The notes under the pieces are model-generated. The model did no database searches, was not told the DNA's origin, and saw only the letters and a list, made by a program, of their open reading frames with translations. From positions 89,395 through 153,394 of the forward strand of contig NZ_CAJPVI010000016.1 in the NCBI RefSeq assembly GCF_905397435.1: 64,000 nucleotides of DNA, read 5' to 3'. Source of the DNA: Cupriavidus numazuensis. GTDB lineage: Bacteria; Pseudomonadota; Gammaproteobacteria; Burkholderiales; Burkholderiaceae. Of this stretch, positions 54,760 through 64,000 are shown in pieces (positions within the stretch are counted from its first letter, which is position 1; every line of letters starts with the position of its first letter). A program made the position numbers and the translations under genes.

Positions 54760-55824
54760 TTACTGCACAACCTGGGCAAGCTTGCCCGACTTGTACTGGC
54801 TGGCGATATCGACGAGCGTCACCGGCTTGATCTTGCCGGCCTGGCCTTCGCAGCCGAAGGCGATGTAGCGGGCCTTGCAAACCTGCTTGGCGGCTTCGCG
54901 GGCCGGCTTCAGGTACTCGCGCGGGTCGAACTTGCTCGGGTTCTCGGCGAAGAAGCGGCGGATCGCGCCGGTCATGGCCAGGCGGATGTCGGTGTCGATG
55001 TTGATCTTGCGCACGCCGTACTTGATGGCTTCCTGGATTTCCTCGACCGGCACGCCGTAGGTTTCCTTCATGTCGCCGCCGAACTTGCGGATCTCTTCCA
55101 GCAGTTCCTGCGGCACCGACGATGAGCCGTGCATCACCAGGTGGGTGTTGGGGATGCGTGCGTGGATTTCCTTGATGCGGTTGATCGCCAGGATGTCACC
55201 CGTCGGCTTGCGCGTGAACTTGTACGCGCCGTGCGAGGTGCCGATGGCGATTGCCAGGGCGTCGAGCTGGGTGGCCTTGACAAAGTCGGCGGCCTGCTCG
55301 GGATCGGTCAGCAGCATGGAGTGATCCAGCTTGCCTTCGGCGCCGATGCCGTCTTCTTCGCCGGCTTCACCGGTTTCCAGCGAGCCCAGGCAGCCCAGTT
55401 CGCCTTCGACGGTCACGCCGATCGCGTGCGACAGCTGCACGACCTTGCGGGTCACGTCGACGTTGTACTCGTAGTCGGCCGGGGTCTTGCCGTCTTCGCG
55501 CAGCGAGCCGTCCATCATGACCGACGAGAAGCCCAGGTCGATCGCAGCCTGGCAGATCGCGGGCGACTGGCCGTGATCCTGGTGCATCACCACGGGGATG
55601 TGCGGGTAGGCTTCCACCGCGGCTTCGATCAGGTGGCGCAGGAAGTGTTCGCCGGCGTATTTGCGGGCGCCTGCGGAGGCCTGCATGATCACCGGGGCAT
55701 TGACCTCGTCGGCCGCCTGCATGATGGCCTGGACTTGCTCGAGGTTGTTCACGTTGAATGCCGGCAGACCATAGCCGTTTTCGGCAGCGTGGTCGAGCAG
55801 CTGGCGCATCGATACGAGTGGCAT
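54760..55824 (-). CDS. fba: Fructose-bisphosphate aldolase, class II
   Basis: 354 residues from [27 protein letters not shown] (55824). A zinc aldolase; metal ligands are in [11 protein letters not shown], the conserved Glu in VEGELGCLG, the His in GTSHGAYKF and VMHGSSSVP. It is of the Calvin-cycle/CbbA-like long type (about 350 residues). Third gene of pgk-pyk-fba. Confidence 0.97.
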   Translation of the reverse strand: MPLVSMRQLLDHAAENGYGLPAFNVNNLEQVQAIMQAADEVNAPVIMQASAGARKYAGEHFLRHLIEAAVEAYPHIPVVMHQDHGQSPAICQAAIDLGFSSVMMDGSLREDGKTPADYEYNVDVTRKVVQLSHAIGVTVEGELGCLGSLETGEAGEEDGIGAEGKLDHSMLLTDPEQAADFVKATQLDALAIAIGTSHGAYKFTRKPTGDILAINRIKEIHARIPNTHLVMHGSSSVPQELLEEIRKFGGDMKETYGVPVEEIQEAIKYGVRKINIDTDIRLAMTGAIRRFFAENPSKFDPREYLKPAREAAKQVCKARYIAFGCEGQAGKIKPVTLVDIASQYKSGKLAQVVQ

Positions 55825-55953
55825 GTCAAAACTCCTGAAGGTAAATGGTGTGTCTCTGAATCTTGTTCTGCTGGCGCGTTCCGTCGCGCTCCGGGGACAG
55901 GGCATTCTGCACCGCTTGCCGTAGTGCTTCTGCCCGCCGCCGTACAAATGGCT

Positions 55954-57390
55954 TCAACTTCCCACCCTGACGATCTTGAGGGTGTTGGTGCCGCCGGGCT
56001 GCCCCATGGGCTCGCCGATGGTCAGCACGATGAAATCGCCGCGCTGCACCACGCCCTGCGCGAGCAGCAGCTCTTCGGCCTGCTCCAGCGCGGTGTCGCG
56101 GTCGGTGCTGGCTTCCAGCGGCAGCGGCACCACGTTGCGGTACAGCTGCATCTTGCGCTGCGACGCCACGTTGGGCGTCATCGCGTAGATCGGCACGTGG
56201 ATGCGGTGACGGCTCATCCACAACGCGGTCGCGCCCGAATCGGTCAGCGCGGCAATCGCCTTCACCTGCAAATGATAGGCGGTGAACAGCGCACCCATCG
56301 CCACTGACTGGTCGATGCGCGAAAAGGTCTGATTGAGGAAGTCCGTGTCGAGCTGCACGACTTCGGACTTCTCGGCTTCGACGCAGACCGCGGCCATGGC
56401 CTCGACCGTCTCGATCGGGTAGCGCCCGGCGGCGGTTTCGGCCGACAGCATCACGGCGTCGGTGCCGTCGAGCACGGCGTTGGCCACGTCGGACACCTCG
56501 GCGCGCGTCGGCACCGGGTTCACGATCATGCTTTCCATCATCTGCGTGGCGGTGATGGTCAGCTTGTTGGCTTCGCGCGCGAGCCGGATCATGCGCTTCT
56601 GCAGCGCCGGCACGGCGGCATTGCCGACTTCCACGGCCAGGTCGCCGCGCGCCACCATGATGCCGTCCGACGCCTGCAGGATTTCCTCGAGCACGCCCGG
56701 GTTGATGGCCTCGGCGCGTTCGATCTTGGCGATCATGCGCGCCTTGCGGCCATACGGCTGTCCGGCCACGGCGGCCAGCTGGCGCGCCATTTCCATGTCG
56801 GTGGCGTTCTTCGGGAAGCTCACCGCGACATAGTCCGCGCCCAGGGCCATGGCGGTCTTGATGTCCTCCATGTCCTTGGCCGTCAGCGCAGGCGCCGACA
56901 ACCCGCCGCCCTGGCGGTTGATGCCCTTGTTGTTGGACAGGTCGCCGCCGATGCGCACGGTGGTGAAGATCTCGGTGCCGAGCACGCGGTCCACCACCAG
57001 CACGATCAGGCCGTCATTGAGCAGCAGCAGGTCGCCCGGGCCCACGTCGCGCGGCAGGTCCTGGTAGTCCAGGCCAACGCGTTCCTGGTTGCCGAGCTGG
57101 CACGACGAGTCGAGCACGAACGGGTCGCCCGGCCTGAGCGTGACCTTGCCGTTCTCGAACTTGCCCACGCGGATCTTCGGGCCCTGCAGGTCGGCCATGA
57201 TGGCCACCTCGCGCCCGCAGGCCTGGGCGGCTTCCCGCACCAGCGTGGCGCGGTCGATATGGTCCTGCGCGGTGCCGTGCGAGAAATTCAGCCGCACCAC
57301 GTCGACCCCGGCGGCAATCATGCGCGTCAGCACTTCCAGCGAGCTGGAAGCGGGGCCGATGGTGGCGACGATCTTGGTCGAGCGGGTCAT
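55954..57390 (-). CDS. pyk: Pyruvate kinase
   Basis: 478 residues from MTRSTKIVATIGPASSS (57390); upstream in-frame codons overlap pgk and are not used. Key strings are VVRLNFSHGTAQDHIDR, MADLQGPKIRVGKFENG, the active-site MIAKIERAEAINPG and MVARGDLAVEVG, then ATQMMESMIVNPVPTRAEVSDVANAVLDGTDAVMLSAETAAG. Converts phosphoenolpyruvate to pyruvate. It lies between pgk and fba. Confidence 0.98.
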   Translation of the reverse strand: MTRSTKIVATIGPASSSLEVLTRMIAAGVDVVRLNFSHGTAQDHIDRATLVREAAQACGREVAIMADLQGPKIRVGKFENGKVTLRPGDPFVLDSSCQLGNQERVGLDYQDLPRDVGPGDLLLLNDGLIVLVVDRVLGTEIFTTVRIGGDLSNNKGINRQGGGLSAPALTAKDMEDIKTAMALGADYVAVSFPKNATDMEMARQLAAVAGQPYGRKARMIAKIERAEAINPGVLEEILQASDGIMVARGDLAVEVGNAAVPALQKRMIRLAREANKLTITATQMMESMIVNPVPTRAEVSDVANAVLDGTDAVMLSAETAAGRYPIETVEAMAAVCVEAEKSEVVQLDTDFLNQTFSRIDQSVAMGALFTAYHLQVKAIAALTDSGATALWMSRHRIHVPIYAMTPNVASQRKMQLYRNVVPLPLEASTDRDTALEQAEELLLAQGVVQRGDFIVLTIGEPMGQPGGTNTLKIVRVGS

Positions 57391-57428
57391 GGCGGGGGAT
57401 CCTTGTCCGGACGCGGGCCAGGCTGGCC

Positions 57429-58625
57429 TCAGGCTGCTGCGCGTTGCTCCAGCACTTCGAATGCGGGCAGCTTCTTGCCTTCCAGGAATTCCAGGAACGC
57501 GCCGCCGCCGGTCGAGATATAGCCCACGCGGTCGGCAATGCCGTACTTGGCGATGGCGGCCAGCGTGTCGCCGCCGCCGGCGATCGAGAACGCCTTGGAA
57601 TCGGCGATGGCCTCGGCCAGCACCTTGGTGCCGTTGCCGAACTGGTCGAATTCGAACACACCCACCGGGCCGTTCCAGACGATGGTGCCGGCAGCCTTGA
57701 GCTGGTCGGCCAGTTGCGCGGCGGTCTTCGGGCCGATGTCGAGGATCATGTCGTCGTCGGCCACGTCCTTGACGTCCTTGACCGTCGCGGCCGCAGTGGC
57801 GCTGAATTCCTTGGCGCACACGACGTCGACCGGAATGGGTACCGAGGCACCGCGCTTGGCCATGATGTCGATGATGGTCTTGGCGTCACCGACCAGGTCG
57901 GCTTCGGCCAGCGACTTGCCGATCTTCAGGCCGGCGGCCAGCATGAACGTGTTGGCGATGCCGCCACCCACAATCAGGTTGTCCACCTTGTCGGCCAGCG
58001 ACTTCAGGATGGTCAGCTTGGTCGAGACCTTGGAGCCGGCCACGATCGCGACCAGCGGACGCGCCGGCTGGCCCAGCGCCTTGCCCAGCGCGTCGATCTC
58101 GGCGGCCAGCAGCGGGCCGGCACACGCGATCGGGGCGTACTTGGCGATGCCATGGGTCGTGGCTTCGGCGCGGTGAGCGGTGCCGAATGCGTCGTTCACA
58201 TAGACGTCACACAGCTTGGCCATCTTCTGCGCCAGCTCGTCGCTGTTCTTCTTCTCGCCCTTGTTCACGCGGCAGTTTTCCAGCAGCACGACCTGGCCGG
58301 GAGCGACCTCGACGCCATCGACCCAGTTCTGCACCAGCTTCACGGGCTTGCCCAGCAGTTCGGACAGGCGCGTGGCAATCGGCGCCAGCGAATCGGCGGG
58401 CTTGAACTCGCCCTCGGTCGGGCGGCCCAGGTGCGACGTGACCATCACGGCGGCGCCAGCGGCCAGGCAGGCCTCGATGGCCGGCACCGACGCGCGGATG
58501 CGGGTGTCCTCGGTGATATTGCCGGCGTCATCCTGCGGCACATTCAGGTCGGCGCGGATGAACACACGCTTGCCAGAGATTTTGCCTTGGGAGATGAGGT
58601 CGGATAGACGCAGGACGGAGGTCAT
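57429..58625 (-). CDS. pgk: Phosphoglycerate kinase
   Basis: 398 residues. N-terminal [58 protein letters not shown] and the C-terminal nucleotide-binding [13 protein letters not shown] / [20 protein letters not shown] are canonical. First gene of the pgk-pyk-fba unit. Its promoter must lie in the 342-base divergent gap upstream. Confidence 0.98.
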   Translation of the reverse strand: MTSVLRLSDLISQGKISGKRVFIRADLNVPQDDAGNITEDTRIRASVPAIEACLAAGAAVMVTSHLGRPTEGEFKPADSLAPIATRLSELLGKPVKLVQNWVDGVEVAPGQVVLLENCRVNKGEKKNSDELAQKMAKLCDVYVNDAFGTAHRAEATTHGIAKYAPIACAGPLLAAEIDALGKALGQPARPLVAIVAGSKVSTKLTILKSLADKVDNLIVGGGIANTFMLAAGLKIGKSLAEADLVGDAKTIIDIMAKRGASVPIPVDVVCAKEFSATAAATVKDVKDVADDDMILDIGPKTAAQLADQLKAAGTIVWNGPVGVFEFDQFGNGTKVLAEAIADSKAFSIAGGGDTLAAIAKYGIADRVGYISTGGGAFLEFLEGKKLPAFEVLEQRAAA

Positions 58626-58967
58626 GACGGTGTGATGGCGCGAGATTTCGCTGAAATTTCGGGGAAACGACCATTTTACCTGATCGTGGTCATTGCCTAG
58701 CCGGTTTGCGGCCCAGTGCGTCTACAGTAGTGACTGATTAGTCACAATTGGCGATGGGGATGCGCGGCGACCCACACCGATCCCCACGAAAGCGGGGTAG
58801 GGGGTATGTCCTGCTTGCGCTCCGAGTGGGGTAATGTATGCAAAGTCTGCAATGACAGACACGTAAGCTATCAGAGCTGGTGTACAGCGGCCATAACAAT
58901 AAGCCTGCCCGGGCGCGCCACAAGCATGCCGGGGCGGACAATTCGTCGTGAATGCAGGGGATTGCAG
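58626..58967. other. Divergent intergenic region, pgk / LuxR pair
   Basis: 342 bases holding the promoter regions of pgk (minus) and the regulator pair (plus). It contains the palindrome at 58730-58745 and a second inverted repeat GTCTG-N6-CAGAC at 58845-58860. No ORF or RNA gene recognised. Confidence 0.55.
58730..58745. promoter_or_regulatory. Operator-like palindrome upstream of the LuxR pair
   Basis: GTGACT (58730-58735) and AGTCAC (58740-58745) are perfect inverted halves with a 4-base spacer. The symmetry and size suit a dimeric repressor of TetR or similar type. Roughly 105 bases upstream of the pgk start and 225 upstream of the first regulator start. The regulator is unknown. Confidence 0.5.
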
Positions 58968-60074
58968 ATGAACGAAGCGGACATGCACGGAGCGATCCGT
59001 GGCTTGTACGAGGGCATTCTTGACCCTGGTGCGTGGCAGAAGAGCCTGCGCACCCTGACGGAGATAGCCGGAACCGCCCACGCCTCGATGATGGTGTGGG
59101 ACACCGTGCGCGACCAGGTCACCGTCAACGAGATCGTCAACCCGGTGCTGGAGTTGTTCACCGAGTACGAATCCGAATTCCAGTCGATCGACCCGGCCAA
59201 GCAGTTCGCGCCGCGCATGAAGCCGGGCGAGTGGTATATCGACGCGCGCGACCTCGGCGAAGGCGCCATGTCGCGCCATCCGTTCTACCGCGACTTCTTC
59301 AACCGCTTCGACCTGCGTTCCTACGTGGCCTGCCTGGTCGCGCGCCAGCCGCACTACGAAGTCTATTTCTCGATGCAGCGGGCCATGTCGCAGCCGGTGT
59401 TCTCGACCGACGATGCGCGCGGCCTGACCTGGGTGATCCCGCACATGCGCGGCGCCATGGCCCTGCGCGACCGCACGCAGAGCCTGTCGGCGCTGGCCAG
59501 CCTGTCGTCGCAGGTCGTAGAGCGCCTGAGCTTCGCGTTGCTGGTCATGTCGCCGCGGCGCCAGGTGCTGATGAGCAACCGCGCCGGCGAGCAATGGGCG
59601 CGGCGCCTGGACCCGGCCGGCAAGGTGGCCGAATGGACGCTGTCGCGCTCGTTCGGCGACATGCTGCACGCCGCGTGCGATCCGCAGCGCGCCACCGCGG
59701 CGCAGGCCGCGCGCGCCACCGACAGCCACGGCAACAGCGCGCAGGTGATCGTGCTGCCGCTGCCGCCCGCGCATGCATTCGCCACCGAATGGCAGGAGCC
59801 TGCCGCGCTCGTCGTCGTCCACGAGGACGGCACGCCGCCGCCGATATTGGGCACGGTTCTGCGCGAACTGTACGGCCTGACGCCCGCCGAGACCCGCGTC
59901 GCCACCGCGCTTGCCGGCGGGCAGGGCCTGCCCGAGGCCAGCGAGCACCTGCGCATCCGCCACGAAACCGCCCGTACCCAGCTCAAGGCCGTGTTCCACA
60001 AGACCGGCACCGGCAGCCAGGCGCAGCTTTCGCACCTGTTGTCCCGGCTGGCGGCGGCGCTGGAAGGGGACTAA
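58968..60074 (+). CDS. LuxR-family regulator with N-terminal sensory region, paralogue 1
   Basis: 368 residues from MNEADMHGAIRGLYEG (58968). The first ~280 residues are soluble and look like a PAS/GAF-type input (AHASMMVWDTVRDQVTVNEIVNPVLELF; LVARQPHYEVYFSMQRA; LLVMSPRRQVLMSNRAGEQWARRL). The last 65 are a GerE helix-turn-helix (LTPAETRVATALAGGQGLPEASEHLRIRHETARTQLKAVFHKTGTGSQAQLSHLL). No receiver domain. It is a tandem paralogue of the next gene. The ligand and targets are unknown. Confidence 0.85.
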   Translation: MNEADMHGAIRGLYEGILDPGAWQKSLRTLTEIAGTAHASMMVWDTVRDQVTVNEIVNPVLELFTEYESEFQSIDPAKQFAPRMKPGEWYIDARDLGEGAMSRHPFYRDFFNRFDLRSYVACLVARQPHYEVYFSMQRAMSQPVFSTDDARGLTWVIPHMRGAMALRDRTQSLSALASLSSQVVERLSFALLVMSPRRQVLMSNRAGEQWARRLDPAGKVAEWTLSRSFGDMLHAACDPQRATAAQAARATDSHGNSAQVIVLPLPPAHAFATEWQEPAALVVVHEDGTPPPILGTVLRELYGLTPAETRVATALAGGQGLPEASEHLRIRHETARTQLKAVFHKTGTGSQAQLSHLLSRLAAALEGD

Positions 60075-60125
60075 GCGCGCCGCAGCCCGGCTATTGCCCT
60101 GAAAAAAGAAAAAGAAGGGAAGGCA

Positions 60126-61289
60126 ATGAACGAAGACGAGATGCACGAGACGATTCGCGCGCTCTACCAGGGCATCTTCGATGCCGATGCCTGGCAGCGC
60201 AGCCTCGCCGCGCTTTGCCAGTCCAGCGGCAGCATGCATGCCGCGCTGGTGGTGCGCGATACGGTGCGCGACCGCGTGCTGGTCAACCAGGTCGTCAACC
60301 CGGTGCCCGAAGAAGTGGCGGCCTACCGCGATTACTACGAAGCCGTGGATCCGGCAATCCCGTTCGCGTCGCAGCTGGCCGTGGGCAACTGGTACATCGA
60401 CTCGCGCGAGCTTGGCGAACAGGCCATGCGCAGCCTGCCGTTCTATGGCGAGTTCTTCCGGCAGTTCGGCATGTCGTCGCTGATGGCCTGCCTGATCGAA
60501 CGGCAGCCGCACTACGAAGTCTTCCTGTCGCTGCAGCGGCCGCAGGGGCGCGCGCGCTATTCACCGGAGGATGCACGTGCACTGGACTGGGCCATTCCGC
60601 ACGTGCGCCACGCCATTGCGCTGCGCGACCGCACGCGCCAGGTGTCCACGCTTGCGCATGTGTCGGCCGAGCTGCTCGAGCGGCTGCCGTTCGCGGTGAT
60701 CATCTTTGCCGAGGACGGCAAGGTGCTGCTCGCGAACCGCGCCGGCGAGGCGTGGGCGCGCCGGCTGCTTCCTGTGGCTGCGGTAGGGGCCGTCGGGGCA
60801 GCCGGCAATCCCAAGGCCGACGAATGGCGCCTGTCGCGGCCGTTCCCGGACGTGCTGCGGGCCGCCTGCGATCCGGCTGTTGTCCAGCCGGCGCAGGCAC
60901 TGCGTGCCACCGGCCCGGGCGGCCGCGAAGCGCAGGTCGTGGTGCTGCCGCTGCCGGCGGCGCATCATCTCGCGGTCGACTGGCAGCATCCGGCCGTGCT
61001 GGTCGCCGTGCATGAGGCCGGGACCCCGGCCATGGGCATTGGCGGCGTGCTGCGCGAACTGTATGGCCTCACGCCCGCCGAGATCCGGCTGGCCATGCTG
61101 CTGACCACCGGCATCGGCCTGCCCGAAGCCTGCGAGCAGCTCGGCATCCGGCGCGAGACCAGCCGCACCCAGCTCAAGTCGATTTTCACCAAGACCGGCA
61201 CCGGCACGCAGGCGCAACTCGCGCACCTGCTCACGCGTCTCGGCGTGGTGCTGGGGGCAGCGAACGCTGCGTCAGGCGAGCAGCCGTAG
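60126..61289 (+). CDS. LuxR-family regulator with N-terminal sensory region, paralogue 2
   Basis: 387 residues. Same architecture as its upstream neighbour, with clearly shared strings (GIFDADAWQRSL, VRDRVLVNQVVNPVPEE, ERQPHYEVFLSLQRP, LRELYGLTPAEIRLAMLLTTGIGLPEACEQLGIRRETSRTQLKSIFTKTGTGTQAQLAHLL). GGGAAGG precedes the ATG. A gap of 51 bases separates the pair, so they are probably cotranscribed. Its last 18 bases overlap the 3' end of the convergent azlD. Confidence 0.85.
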   Translation: MNEDEMHETIRALYQGIFDADAWQRSLAALCQSSGSMHAALVVRDTVRDRVLVNQVVNPVPEEVAAYRDYYEAVDPAIPFASQLAVGNWYIDSRELGEQAMRSLPFYGEFFRQFGMSSLMACLIERQPHYEVFLSLQRPQGRARYSPEDARALDWAIPHVRHAIALRDRTRQVSTLAHVSAELLERLPFAVIIFAEDGKVLLANRAGEAWARRLLPVAAVGAVGAAGNPKADEWRLSRPFPDVLRAACDPAVVQPAQALRATGPGGREAQVVVLPLPAAHHLAVDWQHPAVLVAVHEAGTPAMGIGGVLRELYGLTPAEIRLAMLLTTGIGLPEACEQLGIRRETSRTQLKSIFTKTGTGTQAQLAHLLTRLGVVLGAANAASGEQP

Positions 61290-61595
61290 CGCGGTGTACA
61301 CCGCCATGCCCACCGCGATCATGCCGACCATGCGGCGCGTGAGCAGATAGAACAGCGCCGCGGCGGCGCCCGCCACCAGCTTGTAGTTGGACGGCGACAG
61401 CGTGAAATGCCCGTGCCAGGTCATCAGGTCGGGCAGGATGATGGCCGCCAGCGCCGCTGCCGGCGCGTAGCGCAGCGCGCGCTGGAGCCGGTCCGGCACC
61501 GTCACGTGTTCGCCCGCCATAAGAAACAGCGCGCGCGTGACGATGGTCACCACGGCCATGCCGGCGAGCGCAATCCAGATCTCGGTGTGGCTCAT
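61272..61595 (-). CDS. azlD: AzlD-type branched-chain amino acid exporter subunit
   Basis: 107 residues, four hydrophobic helices. AzlD pattern: IWIALAGMAVVTIVTRALFLMAGEH, ALRYAPAAALAAIILPDLM and LVAGAAAALFYLLTRRMVGMIAVGMAVY. It acts with AzlC as a two-component exporter. The start at 61595 overlaps the azlC stop (ATGA). The 3' end overlaps the convergent regulator gene by 18 bases. Confidence 0.93.
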   Translation of the reverse strand: MSHTEIWIALAGMAVVTIVTRALFLMAGEHVTVPDRLQRALRYAPAAALAAIILPDLMTWHGHFTLSPSNYKLVAGAAAALFYLLTRRMVGMIAVGMAVYTALRLLA

Positions 61596-62434
61596 GCCTG
61601 GTCTCCCTGTCCTGCCCGCGAGGCGGGCACGGCCTGGGTGGCGGCCTGGCTGGTGGCCTGGCTCGCCGCCTTGCGGCTGTGGATACGCCGCAGCGTGGCG
61701 CGCGCGGCCAGTTCGTCGCTGGCCATGCCCGCCGCGATGGCGCCGATCACGGCCACCACCAGGCTCAGCCGGTAGGGCAAGTCGAAGCACACCAGCGCCA
61801 GGATGGCCGACGCCACCACAGCCAGCAGCGTGGAACGCGAATTGATCGTGGCGATCATTACCGGGATCAGGGCCAAGGTGCCCGCCAGTCCCAGACCCCA
61901 GCTGTCGGGGAACAGGCTGGCCAGTACGATGCCGATGATCGACGACGTCTGCCACATCGCGAAGTTGGAAAGCGCCATGCCCCAGAAATAGCCTTCCTTG
62001 CCCGCTTCATAGCCCGGCGTGCTGTAGCGCTGCATGAAATAGACGAAATGCAGGTCGCCGTTGAACGAGCCCAGGATCGTGCGCCGCCACAGCGGCATAT
62101 AGCTGAAGTGCGGCTGCAGCGCCGCGCTGAAGATCACGAAGCGCAGGTTGACGATGGCCGCGGTCAGCCACACCGTCCACAGCGGCAGCCCCGCCGCGAA
62201 CAGCGGCAGTACGGCGAGCTGGGCCGAGCCCGCATAGACCAGCAGCGACATGCCGATGGCCTCGGGCACCGTCATCACGGATTTGCTCATCGCCACCCCG
62301 GTGACCAGGCCCCACGAGAACACGGCGGGCAGGGACGGCGCGAAGAAGCGGACGCCTTCGAAAAAAGCGGACCGTTCAGCCGGTGCGATGCGATGCCAGA
62401 GTCGCAACCAGGCCGAGGGTTGTGGGGAAGTCAT
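61592..62434 (-). CDS. azlC: AzlC-type branched-chain amino acid exporter subunit
   Basis: 280 residues from MTSPQPSAWLRLWHRI (62434). Family strings: AFFEGVRFFAPSLPAVFSWGLVTGVAM, YAGSAQLAVLPLFAAGLPLWTVWLTAAIVNLRFVIFSA, and GSFNGDLHFVYFMQRY. About eight transmembrane helices. The C-terminal tail (30-40 residues) is polar and Ala/Thr/Gln-rich. It forms a translationally coupled pair with azlD. Confidence 0.93.
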   Translation of the reverse strand: MTSPQPSAWLRLWHRIAPAERSAFFEGVRFFAPSLPAVFSWGLVTGVAMSKSVMTVPEAIGMSLLVYAGSAQLAVLPLFAAGLPLWTVWLTAAIVNLRFVIFSAALQPHFSYMPLWRRTILGSFNGDLHFVYFMQRYSTPGYEAGKEGYFWGMALSNFAMWQTSSIIGIVLASLFPDSWGLGLAGTLALIPVMIATINSRSTLLAVVASAILALVCFDLPYRLSLVVAVIGAIAAGMASDELAARATLRRIHSRKAASQATSQAATQAVPASRAGQGDQA

Positions 62435-62619
62435 GGGCAATGTCGGGGATGCGACGACTAGGCGCGGCCTAGGCGCAGACGGGGCCGGCGCAGCGGGGGC
62501 TGCCGGCATTGCACCATTATAGGGTTGGACGGCGCGCTGGTAAGCGGGTACTTAACAAATTACCGGCCGGCGTTGGCCGGCCCCCACGCCGGCCCGCGCG
62601 GCCCGTCGCTGGCGGCGCT

Positions 62620-64000
62620 TCAGGGTGCGCCGCGATACACCCACTGCATCAGCGCATCGTGGGCTTCCTGCGCCTGCGAGGCGTTCGGGTGGTTGATAAA
62701 GCTCACCACCACGTAGCGTTCGCCGTTGAGCGCATCCACATAGCCGGCCAGCGCACGCACGTCCTGCAGCGTACCCGTCTTCAGATAGGCATTGCCGGCG
62801 GCGTTGGCGCGCGTGAGCCGGTTGCGCAAGGTGCCGTCCACGCCCAGGATCGGCAGCGAATCGACCAGTGTCGGCCCGACGTTGCTGGCGGCCGCTTGCT
62901 GCAGCAGCCGCGCCATGTCGTAGGCGCTGATGCGTTCCTCGCGCGACAGGCCCGAGCCGTTGTCGAGCACCAGCCCCTGCATGTCCAGGCCCTGGCGGCT
63001 CAGCCAGCGCTGCACCACGCGCGTGGAGCGCGCGGTGCTGGCCGGTCCGCTGCGATCCATCTCCGCGCCGATGGTCAGGAACAGCTGGCGCGCCATCACA
63101 TTGTTCGAATATTTGTTGATGTCGCGCACGATCGCGCCGAGCGGCTGGCCGTAGTGGCGCGCCAGCAGCACCGCGCCGCGCGGGACGGAGCCGCTGCGCA
63201 TCGCCGGCACGTGCGTGAAGCGGCCGCCCGCGGCCTGCCACTCGGCCACGAAGCCGCCCCACGTGAACTCGGCATGCGAGAGCGCGGCGATATTGAGCAC
63301 GTGCTCGCCGCAATCGCTCGAATAGTTGCCCGAGAACGACGCCAGCACCGTGCCGTCGGCCTGCGGCGCCACGGTCGGGGTGGCGCTCGATTGCCAGTCG
63401 CCGCAGCGTCCATTGGTCAGCGTCAGGCGGTTGTCCAGGCGCAGTTGCGCGAGCGCCGGCGTGACCGAGACCGCCACGGACTGGCTGGCATCATTGGGGG
63501 TTAGCGTGAACGACAGCGTCTTGAACGCGTACAGCAGTGCGTCGGGGCCGACGTTGTAGGCGCGCTGTACCTCGCCGTCGATGGTACCGTTGCCGTTCAG
63601 GCCGTCCGCGAAAAAGCTGCGGTCAAGCACCAGGTCGCCATTGATCGTGGTGGCGCCGGCCGCGCGCGCGGTGGCGACGAGCTTGGCCATTTCCTCGGGC
63701 ACCAGCTTCGGGTCGCCGCGTCCGCGCAGGTAGACATTGCCGTTGACCGTGCCGTCGCCGGCGGGCTGGCTGTCGGCATAGAGCGACGTCTGCCAGCGGT
63801 AGTCCGGGCCCAGCAGCTGCAGGCCGGCAAACGTGGTGACCAGCTTCATGGTCGATGCCGGGTTCATCGGCTGCTGGGCGTTCCAGCTTGCGCGCGCGGC
63901 CGGCGCACCGATTTTCACGACATAGAAGCTGGCGGCGCTGGCCGGCACGTGCGCGCGCTGCAGCGCCGTGGCGACCGGGGCCGGCACGCCGGCGCGAACC
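62620..64000 (-). CDS. dacB: D-alanyl-D-alanine carboxypeptidase/endopeptidase (PBP4), 5' end outside window
   Basis: At least 459 residues are visible. The frame is open to the window edge, so the signal peptide and true start are missing. The penicillin-binding motifs of class C are present: STMK (SxxK) in MNPASTMKLVTTFAGL, SNN (SxN) in NKYSNNVMARQLF, and KTG in AYLKTGTLQDVRALAGYV. The large insert between SxxK and SxN is typical of PBP4. It acts in the periplasm on peptidoglycan cross-links. Confidence 0.94.
   Translation of the reverse strand, partial: VRAGVPAPVATALQRAHVPASAASFYVVKIGAPAARASWNAQQPMNPASTMKLVTTFAGLQLLGPDYRWQTSLYADSQPAGDGTVNGNVYLRGRGDPKLVPEEMAKLVATARAAGATTINGDLVLDRSFFADGLNGNGTIDGEVQRAYNVGPDALLYAFKTLSFTLTPNDASQSVAVSVTPALAQLRLDNRLTLTNGRCGDWQSSATPTVAPQADGTVLASFSGNYSSDCGEHVLNIAALSHAEFTWGGFVAEWQAAGGRFTHVPAMRSGSVPRGAVLLARHYGQPLGAIVRDINKYSNNVMARQLFLTIGAEMDRSGPASTARSTRVVQRWLSRQGLDMQGLVLDNGSGLSREERISAYDMARLLQQAAASNVGPTLVDSLPILGVDGTLRNRLTRANAAGNAYLKTGTLQDVRALAGYVDALNGERYVVVSFINHPNASQAQEAHDALMQWVYRGAP

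Overview
The window reads as one contiguous stretch of a GC-rich beta-proteobacterial chromosome, most likely Cupriavidus or a close Ralstonia-type relative (Burkholderiaceae). The grounds are the glyQ-glyS / lnt-corC-ybeY-phoH-miaB / recA-recX / sucCD / pilA / purKEC-fba-pyk-pgk gene sets, the Bug-family binding protein, the zf-CHCC protein beside waaF, and the family of GAGAGGGG intergenic repeats. The whole content looks like core chromosome. I see no phage, integrase, insertion sequence, CRISPR array or rRNA gene. There is one tRNA (elongator Met).

Layout. 1-2.5 kb: 3' part of trpS, a repeat element, a DMT exporter and gloA. 2.6-8.6 kb (all minus): glyQ, a secreted protein, glyS, gmhB, plsC-type acyltransferase and a YgjP-type metallopeptidase. 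8.6-9.2 kb: a gap holding a LexA-like box and a 30-residue hydrophobic ORF on the plus strand. 9.2-15.4 kb (minus): miaB-phoH-ybeY-corC-lnt preceded by a small exported protein. 15.5-23.3 kb: ClC channel, rhlE, srkA-like kinase, universal stress protein, CaiB-type CoA transferase, CMD protein, and a LuxR-type regulator with a degenerate receiver. 23.3-28.2 kb (minus): tRNA-Met, an MHS-type MFS transporter, an orphan DUF4212 symporter subunit, and a TctDE-like two-component pair. 28.2-34.2 kb (plus): recA with its SOS box, recX, DUF2889, sucCD, terC. 34.3-37.5 kb: two tandem type IV pilin genes, each with its own sigma-54 promoter, and a PglL-type O-oligosaccharyltransferase. 37.5-46.2 kb: envelope proteins, a diguanylate cyclase, moaC, a BepA-like M48 protease, a YheT-type hydrolase, an NTF2-like protein, waaF, zf-CHCC. 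46.4-50.6 kb: a large SNF2-family helicase and a Bug receptor. 50.6-58.6 kb (minus): Sua5, purK, purE, purC, fba, pyk, pgk. 58.7-64 kb: two tandem LuxR-type regulators, azlCD, and the 5'-truncated dacB.

How genes work together. Several runs are tightly packed, with 4-nt ATGA stop/start overlaps (plsC/peptidase, glyQ/secreted protein, corC/lnt, miaB/phoH, kinase/DUF4212, Gly-zipper pair, azlC/azlD), which indicates translational coupling. gmhB, waaF and plsC serve envelope lipid/LPS synthesis. pgk-pyk-fba form a glycolysis/gluconeogenesis operon ending in a clear terminator, followed by purine genes. The pilA pair plus PglL is a pilin production and glycosylation unit.

Most notable for follow-up: (i) the LexA-like box at 8833-8852, 18/20 identical to the recA box in this same window, followed by a TisB-sized hydrophobic ORF; (ii) the duplicated pilin genes with two sigma-54 promoters, phased upstream palindromes and divergence confined almost wholly to a central segment; (iii) the LuxR regulator whose phospho-acceptor Asp aligns to Glu; (iv) the sensor-kinase operon carrying a symporter small subunit with no large subunit; (v) the MFS carrier with a roughly 120-residue cysteine-containing periplasmic insert; (vi) the structured leader of terC.
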